A DNA stretch of 64,000 nt from Jeotgalibacillus aurantiacus (GTDB taxonomy: Bacteria > Bacillota > Bacilli > Bacillales > Jeotgalibacillaceae). The notes below the pieces were generated by a model. The model worked only from the letters and a program-made list of their open reading frames with translations, made no database searches and was not told the DNA's origin. Positions 53,011 through 61,233 of this stretch are shown here, piece by piece. The first letter of the stretch is position 1. Every line of letters begins with the position of its first letter. Position numbers and translations under genes: made by a program. Where the stretch lies: assembly GCF_020595125.1 (NCBI RefSeq), contig NZ_JACNMS010000002.1, forward strand, positions 558,001-622,000, written 5' to 3'.

Positions 53011-54549
53011 TTATACAGGGTAAACGGAATGCTTTTTAGGCGGCAATGGAATATTTTTTGTAGAGTAATAGTCAAATCGCTGAATCAGCGTGCTTCTTAA
53101 ATCATCAGGATCGACAATATCATCTATAATCAATTCCGAAGCCAGTCTGTACAGGTCAATTTCCTCCTGATACTCCTTGTGCTTCTGCTGAACGAAGGCT
53201 ATTTTCTCCTTCGGATCCTCTATCGCCTGTATTTTGTTGGAGTAAACAGCATTAACTGCAGCTTCCGGACCCATTACGGCAATTTGTGCAGAAGGAAGCG
53301 CAATACAGCAATCCGGCTCAAAAGCTGGGCCTGCCATGGCATATAACCCCGCACCATACGCTTTTCTGACGATGACGGATATTTTTGGAACCGTGGCAGA
53401 ACTCATGGCTGAAATCAGTTTGGCACCGTGCCTGATAATACCAGCCCGCTCCACTTTTGTTCCAATCATAAAGCCGGGTACATCAGCAAGGAACAGCAGC
53501 GGAATACCAAATGCATCACACAGCTGAATGAATTTCGCTCCTTTATCAGCTGAATCAACAAACAGTACGCCACCTTTTACCTTCGGCTGGTTGGCAATAA
53601 TACCAACAGGTTTCCCGTCGAGTCTTGCAAGTCCTGTAATGAGCTCCGGCGCAAATAGCTTTTTAATCTCAAAGAAACTTCCTTCGTCTATTAATGTATC
53701 AATGGCGTCATACATATTAAACGGTGCATTCTGATTGGCAGGTATCAGCTCAGACAGCGCTTTTCCACTGATAGCCTCTTCCGCTTCTTTTACTGGAACT
53801 GCTTCAGTAAAATTAGAAGGGAAGTAGCTTAAATATTCGATTGCTTTATCAATGGCTTCCTCTTCATTCACCGCAAGCAGGTCACCGCAGCCGCTTACCG
53901 TACAGTGCATGCGTGCGCCACCCATTTCTTCAAGGGTCACTTTTTCCCCAATGACTTTTTCAGCCATCCGTGGTGAACCTAGATACATCGAGGCGTTACC
54001 GTCGACCATAATTACAATATCGCAAAATGCAGGAATATAGGCACCACCCGCAGCCGAAGGACCGAATAGCAGACAGATTTGCGGGATAAAACCAGAAAGC
54101 CTTACCTGATTATGAAAAATCCGCCCTGCTCCTCTGCGATTTGGGAACATATCAAGCTGATCGGTAATACGCGCTCCTGCTGAATCCACCAGATAAAGCA
54201 TCGGCACTCTCAGTTTTTCAGCCGTTTCCTGAATTCTGATGATTTTCTCAACGGTTCTTGCACCCCATGATCCAGCCTTAATCGTTGAATCATTTGCCAT
54301 AATACACACAGGCCGTCCCTGCACGAGAGCGGTTCCTGTTATGACGCCATCTGCCGGGAGGTCTCCCGCCAAATAGTTTGCAAAAAGTGCATCCTCTTTA
54401 AATGAGCCTTCGTCTGTAAGCCGCTCGATTCTTGTACGGGCAAACATTTTGCCCTGCTCAGCTGATTTATCGTGATACTTCTGCTGACCGCCTTGTTTAA
54501 TCGATTCTACCGCTTCCTGAAAACGACTTTGATTCGTTGTCTGCGTCAT
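53011..54549 (-). CDS. Acyl-CoA carboxylase, carboxyltransferase (beta) subunit
   Basis: Transfers the carboxyl group from carboxybiotin to an acyl-CoA. Two crotonase-fold carboxyltransferase halves are visible: GSWGARTVEKIIRIQETAE and FGPSAAGGAYIPAFCDIVIM in the first, and LADVPGFMIGTKVERAGIIRHG plus YGAGLYAMAGPAFEPD in the second. The substrate (propionyl-, methylcrotonyl-, acetyl- or another CoA) is not decidable from these motifs alone; YngE of B. subtilis is a similar type. ATG 54549 with AAAGGAG gives 512 aa. It is the third gene of a carboxylase operon. Confidence 0.9.
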   Translation of the reverse strand: MTQTTNQSRFQEAVESIKQGGQQKYHDKSAEQGKMFARTRIERLTDEGSFKEDALFANYLAGDLPADGVITGTALVQGRPVCIMANDSTIKAGSWGARTVEKIIRIQETAEKLRVPMLYLVDSAGARITDQLDMFPNRRGAGRIFHNQVRLSGFIPQICLLFGPSAAGGAYIPAFCDIVIMVDGNASMYLGSPRMAEKVIGEKVTLEEMGGARMHCTVSGCGDLLAVNEEEAIDKAIEYLSYFPSNFTEAVPVKEAEEAISGKALSELIPANQNAPFNMYDAIDTLIDEGSFFEIKKLFAPELITGLARLDGKPVGIIANQPKVKGGVLFVDSADKGAKFIQLCDAFGIPLLFLADVPGFMIGTKVERAGIIRHGAKLISAMSSATVPKISVIVRKAYGAGLYAMAGPAFEPDCCIALPSAQIAVMGPEAAVNAVYSNKIQAIEDPKEKIAFVQQKHKEYQEEIDLYRLASELIIDDIVDPDDLRSTLIQRFDYYSTKNIPLPPKKHSVYPV

Positions 54550-54573
54550 GATACGCACTCCTTTCTGTAAGAT

Positions 54574-54786
54574 TTATTCCAATGTCAGAAGGTCATCGCC
54601 TTCATTTACAAAGTCTCCGGCATTCACTTTAATTTCAGTGACGGTACCTGCTGTTTCAGACTCTACCGGGATCTCCATCTTCATAGACTCAAGCATCATC
54701 ACAGCCTGCCCTGCCTCTACCTGATCCCCTGCATTTACTAATACTTGTAATACTGTTCCTGCCATTGTTGATTGAATGTTTTTCAT
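54574..54786 (-). CDS. Stand-alone biotin carboxyl carrier (biotinyl-domain) protein
   Basis: A 70-aa protein consisting only of a biotinyl/lipoyl domain. The attachment motif is ESMKMEIP with Lys-36. The flanking beta-hairpin halves GTVLQVLVNAGDQVEAGQ and GTVTEIKVNAGDFVNEGD are the expected quasi-symmetric repeats. It lacks the Pro/Ala-rich linker of AccB, as with YngHB-type carriers. Its ATG overlaps the biotin carboxylase stop (ATGA). Confidence 0.92.
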   Translation of the reverse strand: MKNIQSTMAGTVLQVLVNAGDQVEAGQAVMMLESMKMEIPVESETAGTVTEIKVNAGDFVNEGDDLLTLE

Positions 54787-56135
54787 GATTTAATTTCTCC
54801 TTTATTCATCATTGTTAATGATTGTGTATGGTAATGTCCTTCTGCAAAGTCTTCAAAATGCAGTATTTGCTTAAATAGCGGAATATTGGTCTTCAGCCCT
54901 TCAATCGTCAATGATTCGAAAGCCTGAAGTGACTTTTCGATACATGCCTGTCTATCAGGTGCATGGATAATGAGCTTCGCCACCATTGGATCGTAATAAG
55001 GCGTCACTTTATTGCCAGCTTCATATCCGTTATCCACCCGGATTCCATCACCTTCGGGCAGCAGCAGATTGTTAATGAGCCCTGGTGCCGGATAAAAGGT
55101 TTTTGGATCTTCCGCATAAATTCTGTATTCTATTGCATGACCGCTGCTTTTAATTTCAGCCTGTCCGTTAATTGGCAACGGCTCACCAAAAGCCGTTTTT
55201 ATCTGCCACTCCACGAGATCAACGCCGGTAATCATTTCAGTAGCCGGATGCTCCACCTGAAGACGTGTATTCATTTCCAGGAAATAAGCCTGTTCATGTT
55301 CATCCACGATTAACTCGATTGTTCCGGCATTTTTATAGCCGACAGCCTGAGCTGCTTTCACCGCAATCGAAATGAGACGCTCTCTTGCTTCTTCTGATAA
55401 AGCCGGGGAAGGTGATTCTTCCACTACCTTCTGATTTCTGCGTTGCATCGAGCAGTTTCGCTCAAAAAGATGATACACATTACCATCTTTATCACCGAAG
55501 ATCTGCACCTCAATGTGTCGAGCGTTTGCTATGTATTTTTCAATAAATAATTCACCTGATCCAAAGTAGGCTTCTGAACGCTTCTTCGTTGAATCAAAAT
55601 GCTGAGTGAGCGCTTGCTCATCTTCACACATCACCATTCCTACTCCACCGCCGCCGCTGCTTGCCTTCAGCATCACAGGATAACCCGCCTGTTTTGCGAA
55701 CGTTTTGGCAGCTTCGATATCCGCAGCCTCACTTTCCTGACCGGGTACAACCGGAACACCAGCTTCAATCATTGTTTTTCTCGCTTCAATTTTGTCACCC
55801 ATTCGTCTGATAATGTCAGCATCAGGCCCGATAAAGGCAATTCCCGCATCCTCTACAGCTTTTACAAAGCTGCTGTTTTCAGATAAAAGTCCATACCCCG
55901 GGTGAATCGCATCAACCTTTTCACTTTTGGCAATCTCAATAATTTTAGCGATATTTAAATATGACTGAGAAACTGGAGGCGGACCAATCAGGTGAGCCGA
56001 ATCTGCTGCTTTCACATAAGGCAGTTCAGCATCGGCTTCTGAATAAATGGCAACCGTTCTGATCTTCAATTTCTGACACGTACGGATCACCCGCAACGCA
56101 ATTTCTCCTCTGTTCGCAATTAAAATCGTTTTCAC
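54783..56135 (-). CDS. Biotin carboxylase subunit of acyl-CoA carboxylase
   Basis: ATP-grasp enzyme that carboxylates biotin on the carrier protein with bicarbonate. N-terminal motif ILIANRGEIALRVIRTCQ; glycine-rich ATP loop KASSGGGGVGMVM (about residues 159-171); EMNTRLQVEHPATEMITGVDLV with the catalytic Arg. Length 450 aa, typical of AccC-type proteins without fused carrier. The start is GTG 56135 with AAAGGGG 7 nt upstream. First gene of the three-gene unit; a second AccC for fatty acid synthesis is expected elsewhere. Confidence 0.93.
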   Translation of the reverse strand: MKTILIANRGEIALRVIRTCQKLKIRTVAIYSEADAELPYVKAADSAHLIGPPPVSQSYLNIAKIIEIAKSEKVDAIHPGYGLLSENSSFVKAVEDAGIAFIGPDADIIRRMGDKIEARKTMIEAGVPVVPGQESEAADIEAAKTFAKQAGYPVMLKASSGGGGVGMVMCEDEQALTQHFDSTKKRSEAYFGSGELFIEKYIANARHIEVQIFGDKDGNVYHLFERNCSMQRRNQKVVEESPSPALSEEARERLISIAVKAAQAVGYKNAGTIELIVDEHEQAYFLEMNTRLQVEHPATEMITGVDLVEWQIKTAFGEPLPINGQAEIKSSGHAIEYRIYAEDPKTFYPAPGLINNLLLPEGDGIRVDNGYEAGNKVTPYYDPMVAKLIIHAPDRQACIEKSLQAFESLTIEGLKTNIPLFKQILHFEDFAEGHYHTQSLTMMNKGEIKS

Positions 56136-56304
56136 AAAGATGCCCCTTTCAAAACAAATTTCCCCATCTCCCTCTCTATTGTAAACGCTTTCTATGCAAA
56201 TGTGCAGAATTTTTTGTTTTGTTAGGTTATAATATTTACATAAACGGCTTTAAGCGGTTACATAAAAGCCGTCTTGCCGGAATTTTGATCAGGGAGTGTC
56301 AGTC

Positions 56305-56778
56305 ATGTCTTTTAAAGTGGAAAACCTTAAAATTAATTACAAAACACTTGAAGAATTTAACAAGTTCCGTGAAGTGGGGATCCAGGAGCTTTCAATGAAG
56401 GAAGAGCTGGAAACAAATATGATTGAAAATGACAGCGAGTCTCCTTTTTACGGCATCTATCTTGGTAATAAACTGATCGCAAGAATGAGTCTGTACCGCC
56501 GGGATGCCCGGTTCGATATGTATTTTGAGCCACCGCAGGATTATCTGGAGCTGTGGAAGCTTGAAGTGCTGCCTGATTATCAGAAAAAAGGCTACGGCGC
56601 CATTATGGTCGAGTTCGCAAAAAGCTTCGGCCTTCCGATCAAGACAAACCCAAGGGTTCAGTCACATGAATTCTGGATGAAGATGGGCTTTGAAAAGGTA
56701 ACGTATGACATGGAGCGTGACCGTGGGGAGAACCCGCTCGTGTGGTATCCTGCAGGCGTAACCGAACAGGTTCATTAA
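56305..56778 (+). CDS. ylbP: GNAT family N-acetyltransferase (YlbP-like)
   Basis: Predicted acetyl-CoA-dependent acetyltransferase of unknown substrate. The GNAT motif A region is LWKLEVLPDYQKKGYGAIMVEFA (acetyl-CoA pyrophosphate loop QKKGYG, about residues 95-100 of the 157-aa protein). The N-terminus FKVENLKINYKTLEEFNKF and the acidic block MIENDSESPFYGIYLG are very similar to B. subtilis YlbP. ATG 56305 is preceded by AGGGAG; an in-frame GTG lies nine bases upstream. A TATAAT lies at about 56230 with a poor -35. Confidence 0.88.
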   Translation: MSFKVENLKINYKTLEEFNKFREVGIQELSMKEELETNMIENDSESPFYGIYLGNKLIARMSLYRRDARFDMYFEPPQDYLELWKLEVLPDYQKKGYGAIMVEFAKSFGLPIKTNPRVQSHEFWMKMGFEKVTYDMERDRGENPLVWYPAGVTEQVH

Positions 56779-56782
56779 ATAG

Positions 56783-56820
56783 AAAAAGCTTTCTGAGCCC
56801 ATACTCAGAAAGCTTTATTT
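56783..56820. terminator. Bidirectional terminator between ylbP and rsfA
   Basis: AAAGCTTTCTGAG, 6-nt loop, CTCAGAAAGCTTT with A and T runs on either side. The two convergent genes can share it. Confidence 0.9.
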
Positions 56821-57411
56821 CTATAATTCTACTGCATTTTCATCTGTTTTTCTGTCCAGTCTGTATAAATTTCCGTTCGTCTCCATTTTAAAGACCGTAG
56901 CATTCTGATCCTGTTCATCAGTCCCGAGTTTTCTGGCTTTCTCTATTAAAAACAAAAGCACTCTGTAATCTTCTTCAAGCTCTTTCAGCTGACCGGTCAA
57001 TTGCTCATTTTCCTTCTCGAGTCTGATCGCCAGCTGCTCAGCCGCTTCACACCTTTTCTCCAGATCTGTCAGCTCAGTTTTTTTAGATAATGCCAAGATC
57101 CATTGTTCCATTCTTTTAATGAGCTCTTCCTGAGGATAGTTGGATGCCGGCTTTTGACTGACAGATTTTTTTTGTTCTTCTTCTTTTCTCTTACTGTATC
57201 TCTCTTTTTTCGCTGCTGAGATAAGCGCCTGATTTTCTTTACGCAAGCAGGAGTTCCATCTGAAACCACATGCAGCGGCTGTTCTGTTTACGAGATCCCC
57301 CACCTCTTCAAATGCATTAAGCTGTGTGCTTCCGTTCCTGATGTGATGCAATACTTTTTCCTTTAATAGCTGATCCTCTCTACCGGTCCATCCGTCCTGA
57401 CGCTGCTTCAT
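56821..57411 (-). CDS. rsfA: RsfA family prespore-specific transcription regulator (YlbO)
   Basis: Regulator that tunes part of the sigma-F regulon in B. subtilis forespores. The N-terminal Myb/SANT-like DNA-binding region is visible: [20 protein letters not shown] and [20 protein letters not shown] with the conserved Trp spacing. The C-terminal half contains a long coiled coil (about residues 108-160). Length 196 aa (B. subtilis RsfA about 193). GAGGAAAC precedes the ATG. A GCATA box about 40 nt upstream resembles a sigma-F/G -35, but no good -10 follows. Confidence 0.9.
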   Translation of the reverse strand: MKQRQDGWTGREDQLLKEKVLHHIRNGSTQLNAFEEVGDLVNRTAAACGFRWNSCLRKENQALISAAKKERYSKRKEEEQKKSVSQKPASNYPQEELIKRMEQWILALSKKTELTDLEKRCEAAEQLAIRLEKENEQLTGQLKELEEDYRVLLFLIEKARKLGTDEQDQNATVFKMETNGNLYRLDRKTDENAVEL

Positions 57412-57478
57412 ATTGTTTCCTCCTATCTATTTCTTTTAATCTACTGATAGTTTATGCGGGAGTTTTAAAAAATAGACT

Positions 57479-57523
57479 AAAAAAAGTGGAACAATTCTCT
57501 TTTGTGAGAGTTGTTCCACTTTT
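57479..57523 (-). terminator. Intrinsic terminator of the enoyl-CoA hydratase gene
   Basis: AAAGTGGAACAA/TTGTTCCACTTT stem with inner CTCT/AGAG and seven T on the minus strand. A shorter T run in the other orientation is also present. Confidence 0.88.
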
Positions 57524-57575
57524 ACAGATCGTTTGCAACGCAGTATCTTTATTGAAAACCTTATTCAGGCACCTT

Positions 57576-58331
57576 TTATTTTGTTTGCAGGAATCGTTCT
57601 ACTGCTTTATGGTGCTCTTCACTCTCCCATAGGATGGAACACTGGTGAACTTCGTTTTTCATCCGTTGTTCGAGATCACCGCGTTTCCATTTTTCAATCA
57701 GCATATTTTTATAGGCTGATAGGACGCCCGGCGATTTATCGATTCTTCGTTTTATACTGGCAATGACGGCTTCGAGCGTTTCGTCCTGCAGTGTAGCATC
57801 GATGAATCCTGCTTCATAGAGCTGGTCTGCTGTATGAATGTTTGCTTCTGTTAATAGACGAAAAGCCTGACTCGGCACGAGCCGTTCATAAAGGAGCGTA
57901 CCCCCGCCCCAGCCGGTTGTGATCGCCAGGTCTCCCTGAACGAAACCAAGTTTTGCCCCTTTTTTTGCTACACGGTAGTCACAGGCTGCTGCGATTTCAC
58001 AGCCTCCACCTATTGCAGTTCCGTTAATAAAAGCAACGGTCAGCTTTGGCAGGACAGCAAGGCGATACAGGATATCACCCATCTTTGAAAGCATCTCGTA
58101 AGCTTCCGATTGTGTTTTTAAAGAATGAAAAGATTGCAGGTCCCCACCTGCACAAAATGCCTTTTCGCCCTCACCTGTTATGAGCAGTGCTTTAATATGA
58201 TCATCCTGTTCAGCCTGGTGGATCGCTTCTGCAAGACCATCCATCACTTCATAGTTAACTGCATTTCTTTTATCAGGTCTGCTGATTTTAAATACGAGTA
58301 CCTGATCCAGTTTCGTTATATTAAATCCCAT
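57576..58331 (-). CDS. Enoyl-CoA hydratase/isomerase family protein
   Basis: Crotonase-superfamily protein, 251 aa. The N-terminal half has RPDKRNAVNYEVMDGL and the oxyanion-hole segment FCAGGDLQSF. The second oxyanion motif is NGTAIGGGCEIAAACDYRVA, where many hydratases place the catalytic Glu; here the following region reads GAKLGFVQGDLAITTGWGG, with Gln or Asp at the usual second Glu position, so hydratase activity is not certain. It could be an isomerase, hydrolase or hydroxyisobutyryl-CoA-type enzyme. GGGGAG precedes the ATG. It is located between rsfA and rpmF, where B. subtilis has no gene. Confidence 0.8.
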   Translation of the reverse strand: MGFNITKLDQVLVFKISRPDKRNAVNYEVMDGLAEAIHQAEQDDHIKALLITGEGEKAFCAGGDLQSFHSLKTQSEAYEMLSKMGDILYRLAVLPKLTVAFINGTAIGGGCEIAAACDYRVAKKGAKLGFVQGDLAITTGWGGGTLLYERLVPSQAFRLLTEANIHTADQLYEAGFIDATLQDETLEAVIASIKRRIDKSPGVLSAYKNMLIEKWKRGDLEQRMKNEVHQCSILWESEEHHKAVERFLQTK

Positions 58332-58437
58332 CTAACCACTCCCCATATGAATACCTGATCTCTATTGTATCATGCACCCAATAGATGGAATACGTCGTTT
58401 TTTCCCAAAGTTCATGATGGATGCTCTAAATCAGGCA

Positions 58438-58481
58438 AACAAAAAACCCGCCAAAGGGCCATGGTCCCTCGGGCAGGTTAT
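58438..58481 (-). terminator. Intrinsic terminator of rpmF
   Basis: AACCTGCC/GGCGGGTT plus inner GAGGG/CCCTT pairing around ACCATGG, then TTTTTTG on the minus strand, 15-58 nt after the rpmF stop. Confidence 0.88.
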
Positions 58482-58495
58482 CTGCAGCAGCTGTA

Positions 58496-58669
58496 TTATT
58501 TACCTACAACTTCTTTTCCTTTATAAGTTCCGCACGCTTTACACACGCGGTGAGAAAGCTTCATTTCTCCACAGTTAGAGCACTCTACCATACCTGGTAC
58601 AGATAACTTGAAATGCGTACGACGCTTTCTTTTTGCTGTTTTGGATGTTCTTCTAAATGGTACTGCCAT
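58496..58669 (-). CDS. rpmF: 50S ribosomal protein L32
   Basis: Small basic ribosomal protein, 57 aa, starting [20 protein letters not shown]. It is the zinc-binding (C+) form, with CSNC and CKAC pairs, so it depends on zinc. AAGGAGGTG lies 6-7 nt before ATG 58669. It follows ylbN in a ylbN-rpmF operon, the conserved order in Bacillales. Confidence 0.97.
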   Translation of the reverse strand: MAVPFRRTSKTAKRKRRTHFKLSVPGMVECSNCGEMKLSHRVCKACGTYKGKEVVGK

Positions 58670-58722
58670 GTTTCCCACCTCCTTAAAGAGAGTGATTGTA
58701 AAATGAACACGAAGTTCATGTT

Positions 58723-59274
58723 TTACGATTTTTTGTTTTCATCAAAAAACTTCGCAAGATCGGCAAGTCTTGGATCAGCCTGAGGTTCTTCATCAGCCTG
58801 GTCTTCCCTTGCTTTCTCGAGCTCTTCTTCAGACAGGACCTCCCAGCCACTGCCACTTTCCATTCCTTCGTCCTCCAATGCTTTATCACTGAAAACCTGA
58901 AGTGGAACCTGAAGCAGTAAAATTTCTTCGATAACCGGCTGAAGGTTAATCACTTCGCCTTCCGGCTGGTGAACTTCCTCTTCCAGCTCCTCATTCACAT
59001 AAGAAGCGTTAAGGATAAAGGTTTCAGTCGTCTCGAGAGAAACGGGATACCTGACATCAACCAGCGTTCTCGCACATGGGAGAGTCAGCACAGTCTCAAT
59101 CTGAAGGTGAAACGTAATTTTGGATGAGCTGATATCAGCACGACCTGTTATATGAACAGGATCAACGTGACGAATATCACGATGCCGGTTTACAAGCTCA
59201 TTCATCTCTCTTGTTTCATCAATCGTCAGAGCTTCATTACGAAATTTTTGCAGCTGAATGATAGACCATTTCAT
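58723..59274 (-). CDS. ylbN: YceD/DUF177 family protein YlbN
   Basis: Large-subunit-linked protein encoded next to rpmF across bacteria and plants, implicated in 23S rRNA accumulation. The conserved C-terminal segment [20 protein letters not shown] and the central [16 protein letters not shown] (Cys of the DUF177 core) are visible. The acidic C-terminus ends [14 protein letters not shown], also family-typical. Length 183 aa. GAGGTGATG precedes the ATG. Confidence 0.92.
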   Translation of the reverse strand: MKWSIIQLQKFRNEALTIDETREMNELVNRHRDIRHVDPVHITGRADISSSKITFHLQIETVLTLPCARTLVDVRYPVSLETTETFILNASYVNEELEEEVHQPEGEVINLQPVIEEILLLQVPLQVFSDKALEDEGMESGSGWEVLSEEELEKAREDQADEEPQADPRLADLAKFFDENKKS

Positions 59275-59301
59275 CTGTCATCACCTCAAGGCACAAAGTA
59301 G

Positions 59302-59330
59302 ATTATATTCCCTAGTATAAGGAATGTCAA
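59302..59330 (-). promoter_or_regulatory. Consensus sigma-A promoter of ylbN-rpmF
   Basis: TTGACA, 17-bp spacer, TATAAT: both hexamers and the spacing are perfect on the minus strand, 28 nt upstream of ylbN. It should be one of the strongest vegetative promoters in the window. Confidence 0.93.
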
Positions 59331-59401
59331 GATTTTTTCTTTACATCGGAAAAATGATTCATTCCGCATGAATATTGCCTTACACAATAAATGACCGGTT
59401 C

Positions 59402-59430
59402 TTTTACCGGCCACGTCTAAATGCTATTAT
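59402..59430 (+). promoter_or_regulatory. Sigma-A promoter of tmcAL
   Basis: TTTTAC, 17-bp spacer, TATTAT on the plus strand, divergent from the ylbN promoter. Predicted start about 59437, 48 nt before the tmcAL start. Confidence 0.65.
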
Positions 59431-59484
59431 AACCTAAACAACCTATACTTTAAAGATAAATGTAACAGAAAGGAGAAATCCTGT

Positions 59485-60714
59485 TTGAATCCAGTAGGAA
59501 TTGTAGTGGAATATAACCCGTTTCATAATGGTCATCTGTTTCATGCTTCGGAATCATTGAAAAAAAGTGATGGAGATCTGCTGATTGCAGTTATGAGTGG
59601 TTCATTTTTACAAAGAGGCGAACCGGCCATTGTTCCAAAACATTTGCGGGCAGAAATGGCCCTGTCTGCAGGCGTGGATCTTGTTTTTGAATTACCATAT
59701 GTTTTTGCTACCCAGCATGCATCCATATTTGCTGAAGGCGCAATCCGTCTCCTTAAGCATGTAGGGTGTAACGCTGTCTGTTTCGGGAGTGAAGATGGAA
59801 ATATACAGGCTTTTACAAACCTTCTTCAACTCGAACAGGCAAACAATAAGGAGTTGAACCTGAAAATCAAAGAACTCATGAAGGAGGGCTACAGCTATCC
59901 TGCCGCTGCAGCTGAAAGCTACAATCAGCTTACAGACAGCTCTACTATGGATTTATCCAGGCCTAATAATATGCTCGGGTATCAATACATAAAAGCCATC
60001 CATGAATTCGCTCCAGACATTCAACCCTTGACCATTGAACGGACGCAGTCGGATTATCACGACCCAGAGCTTCACGCCAGTAAAATTTCAAGTGCCACGA
60101 GTATACGCAAACAAATTTTCAGCGGGTCAGTGCATTCTATCGAGGAGCATATTCCGCCATCTACCTTCAGCTTACTGAAACTGTTTATCAATAACGGCGG
60201 AGAGCTTATGAACTGGGCAGCCTACTGGCCTGTTCTTCAGCACCGGTTACTGACAGCATCTACTGATGAACTCCAGCAACTCTATGAAATGGAAGAAGGA
60301 ATCGAACACCGTCTGAAGCATGCAGCGATTGAAGCAGAAAGCTTTCATGATTTTATGGAAAAAGTAAAGACAAAACGCTACACCTGGACACGTATTCAGC
60401 GTATTCTCACACATCTGATCACCAATACAACGAAAGAAGAAATGCGCTCACAGCAGGATCCCTCATACCTGAGACTGCTCGGCATGACGGAGAAAGGCCG
60501 CGAGCACCTTCGATCACTGAAAAAAACATGTGAAATTCCAATTATTGCGAACGTCAACCAGTCAGTAGCCTCAAAGCTCTCAACCGACCTGAAAGCAAGC
60601 CGCGCTTACGCATCCGGCTATACAAATGCAAATGAAAAAAGAAAACTGATCCAATCCGACTACCTGCGCCCACCCCTTTACCATAAAAAAACAAACGGCA
60701 ACCATCAGGGTTAA
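59485..60714 (+). CDS. tmcAL: tRNA(Met) cytidine acetate ligase TmcAL (YlbM)
   Basis: Uses acetate and ATP to form N4-acetylcytidine at the wobble position of elongator tRNA-Met. The nucleotidyltransferase fold shows VVEYNPFHNGHLFHA (HxGH motif, residues 7-21) and a downstream acetyl-AMP pocket region (MSGSFLQRGEPAIV). Length 409 aa (B. subtilis 415). Start is TTG 59485 with AGGAG 9 nt upstream. Only a repeat follows before the convergent ylbL, and no terminator is visible directly after the stop. Confidence 0.94.
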   Translation: MNPVGIVVEYNPFHNGHLFHASESLKKSDGDLLIAVMSGSFLQRGEPAIVPKHLRAEMALSAGVDLVFELPYVFATQHASIFAEGAIRLLKHVGCNAVCFGSEDGNIQAFTNLLQLEQANNKELNLKIKELMKEGYSYPAAAAESYNQLTDSSTMDLSRPNNMLGYQYIKAIHEFAPDIQPLTIERTQSDYHDPELHASKISSATSIRKQIFSGSVHSIEEHIPPSTFSLLKLFINNGGELMNWAAYWPVLQHRLLTASTDELQQLYEMEEGIEHRLKHAAIEAESFHDFMEKVKTKRYTWTRIQRILTHLITNTTKEEMRSQQDPSYLRLLGMTEKGREHLRSLKKTCEIPIIANVNQSVASKLSTDLKASRAYASGYTNANEKRKLIQSDYLRPPLYHKKTNGNHQG

Positions 60715-60769
60715 TTCAGTTTTTTAAAAATCATTGTCCTGCCAACACAAATAGATTTTGAAAATAGAA

Positions 60770-60872
60770 GGTGGCGTACTCATCCGTAGACTTCTGTGGT
60801 GGAAAGGGTCAGATGAAACCGATGTGCGTAGCACAGAGGGTTCACCGCCCGACCTACAGAAAAACGCTTTTT
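60770..60872 (+). repeat. Dispersed structured repeat, partial direct copy (C1)
   Basis: About 100 bp matching the first 100 bp of the element at 60920: GGCGTACTCATCCG, CTGTGG, GGAAAGGGTCAG, GGTTCACCGCCC and CCTACAGAAAA. It contains an internal hairpin around GTGCGTAGCAC. The remainder of the element is absent, so it is a 5' fragment or a nested duplication. Confidence 0.8.
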
Positions 60873-60919
60873 AATAATGCTTTATCCAACCTAAACAAAG
60901 GGATTTTGACAAAGACTAA

Positions 60920-61158
60920 GGGGCGTACTCATCCGAAGACTCCTGTGGCGGAAAGGGTCAGGTGAAACCGACTGTGCGAAGCGCAGGCGGGTTCACCGCC
61001 CGGCCTACAGAAAAGCGGAGGCGACTCGTCCAGCCCCGACAAGCATAAGGCGAAGATGAAAAGAGGGCTGACCTTTGCCCTCGTTCAGCTTTGACTTATG
61101 ACCTCGAGGGGCTAGTCGCCGAAGCTAGACAGCGGAAAGCGAAGGATGAGTACGCCCC
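60920..61158 (+). repeat. Dispersed structured repeat, full copy with terminal inverted repeats (C2)
   Basis: 239 bp bounded by perfect 15-bp inverted repeats, GGGGCGTACTCATCC (60920-60934) and its complement (61144-61158). Inside are a small hairpin (about 60960-61005, GGTGAAACC with GGGTTCACC enclosing CTGTGCGAAGCGCAG) and a long imperfect hairpin from about 61020 to 61120 with GGCGACT/AGTCGCC, AGCCCC/GGGGCT and 17-base arms. No transposase and no supported coding frame. This looks like a non-autonomous mobile or processed RNA element. It fills most of the 519-bp tmcAL-ylbL gap; 60873-60919 shows nothing. Confidence 0.85.
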
Positions 61159-61182
61159 GGCTTTTATCAATCATATAAACTA

Positions 61183-61216
61183 GAAAGGGAGAACATATCA
61201 AATATGCTCTCCCTTT
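61183..61216. terminator. Bidirectional terminator between tmcAL and ylbL
   Basis: AAAGGGAGAACATAT, loop CAA, ATATGCTCTCCCTTT with one mismatch. T/A runs on both sides suit the two convergent genes. Confidence 0.85.
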
Positions 61217-61233
61217 TCCCATACCTATAAAAA

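Noticed and set aside
60771-60965. A 64-codon frame in the tmcAL-ylbL gap
   Set aside because: It runs through the structured repeat C1 and into C2; its composition follows the hairpins, it has no convincing Shine-Dalgarno, and the related repeat copies do not keep the frame.
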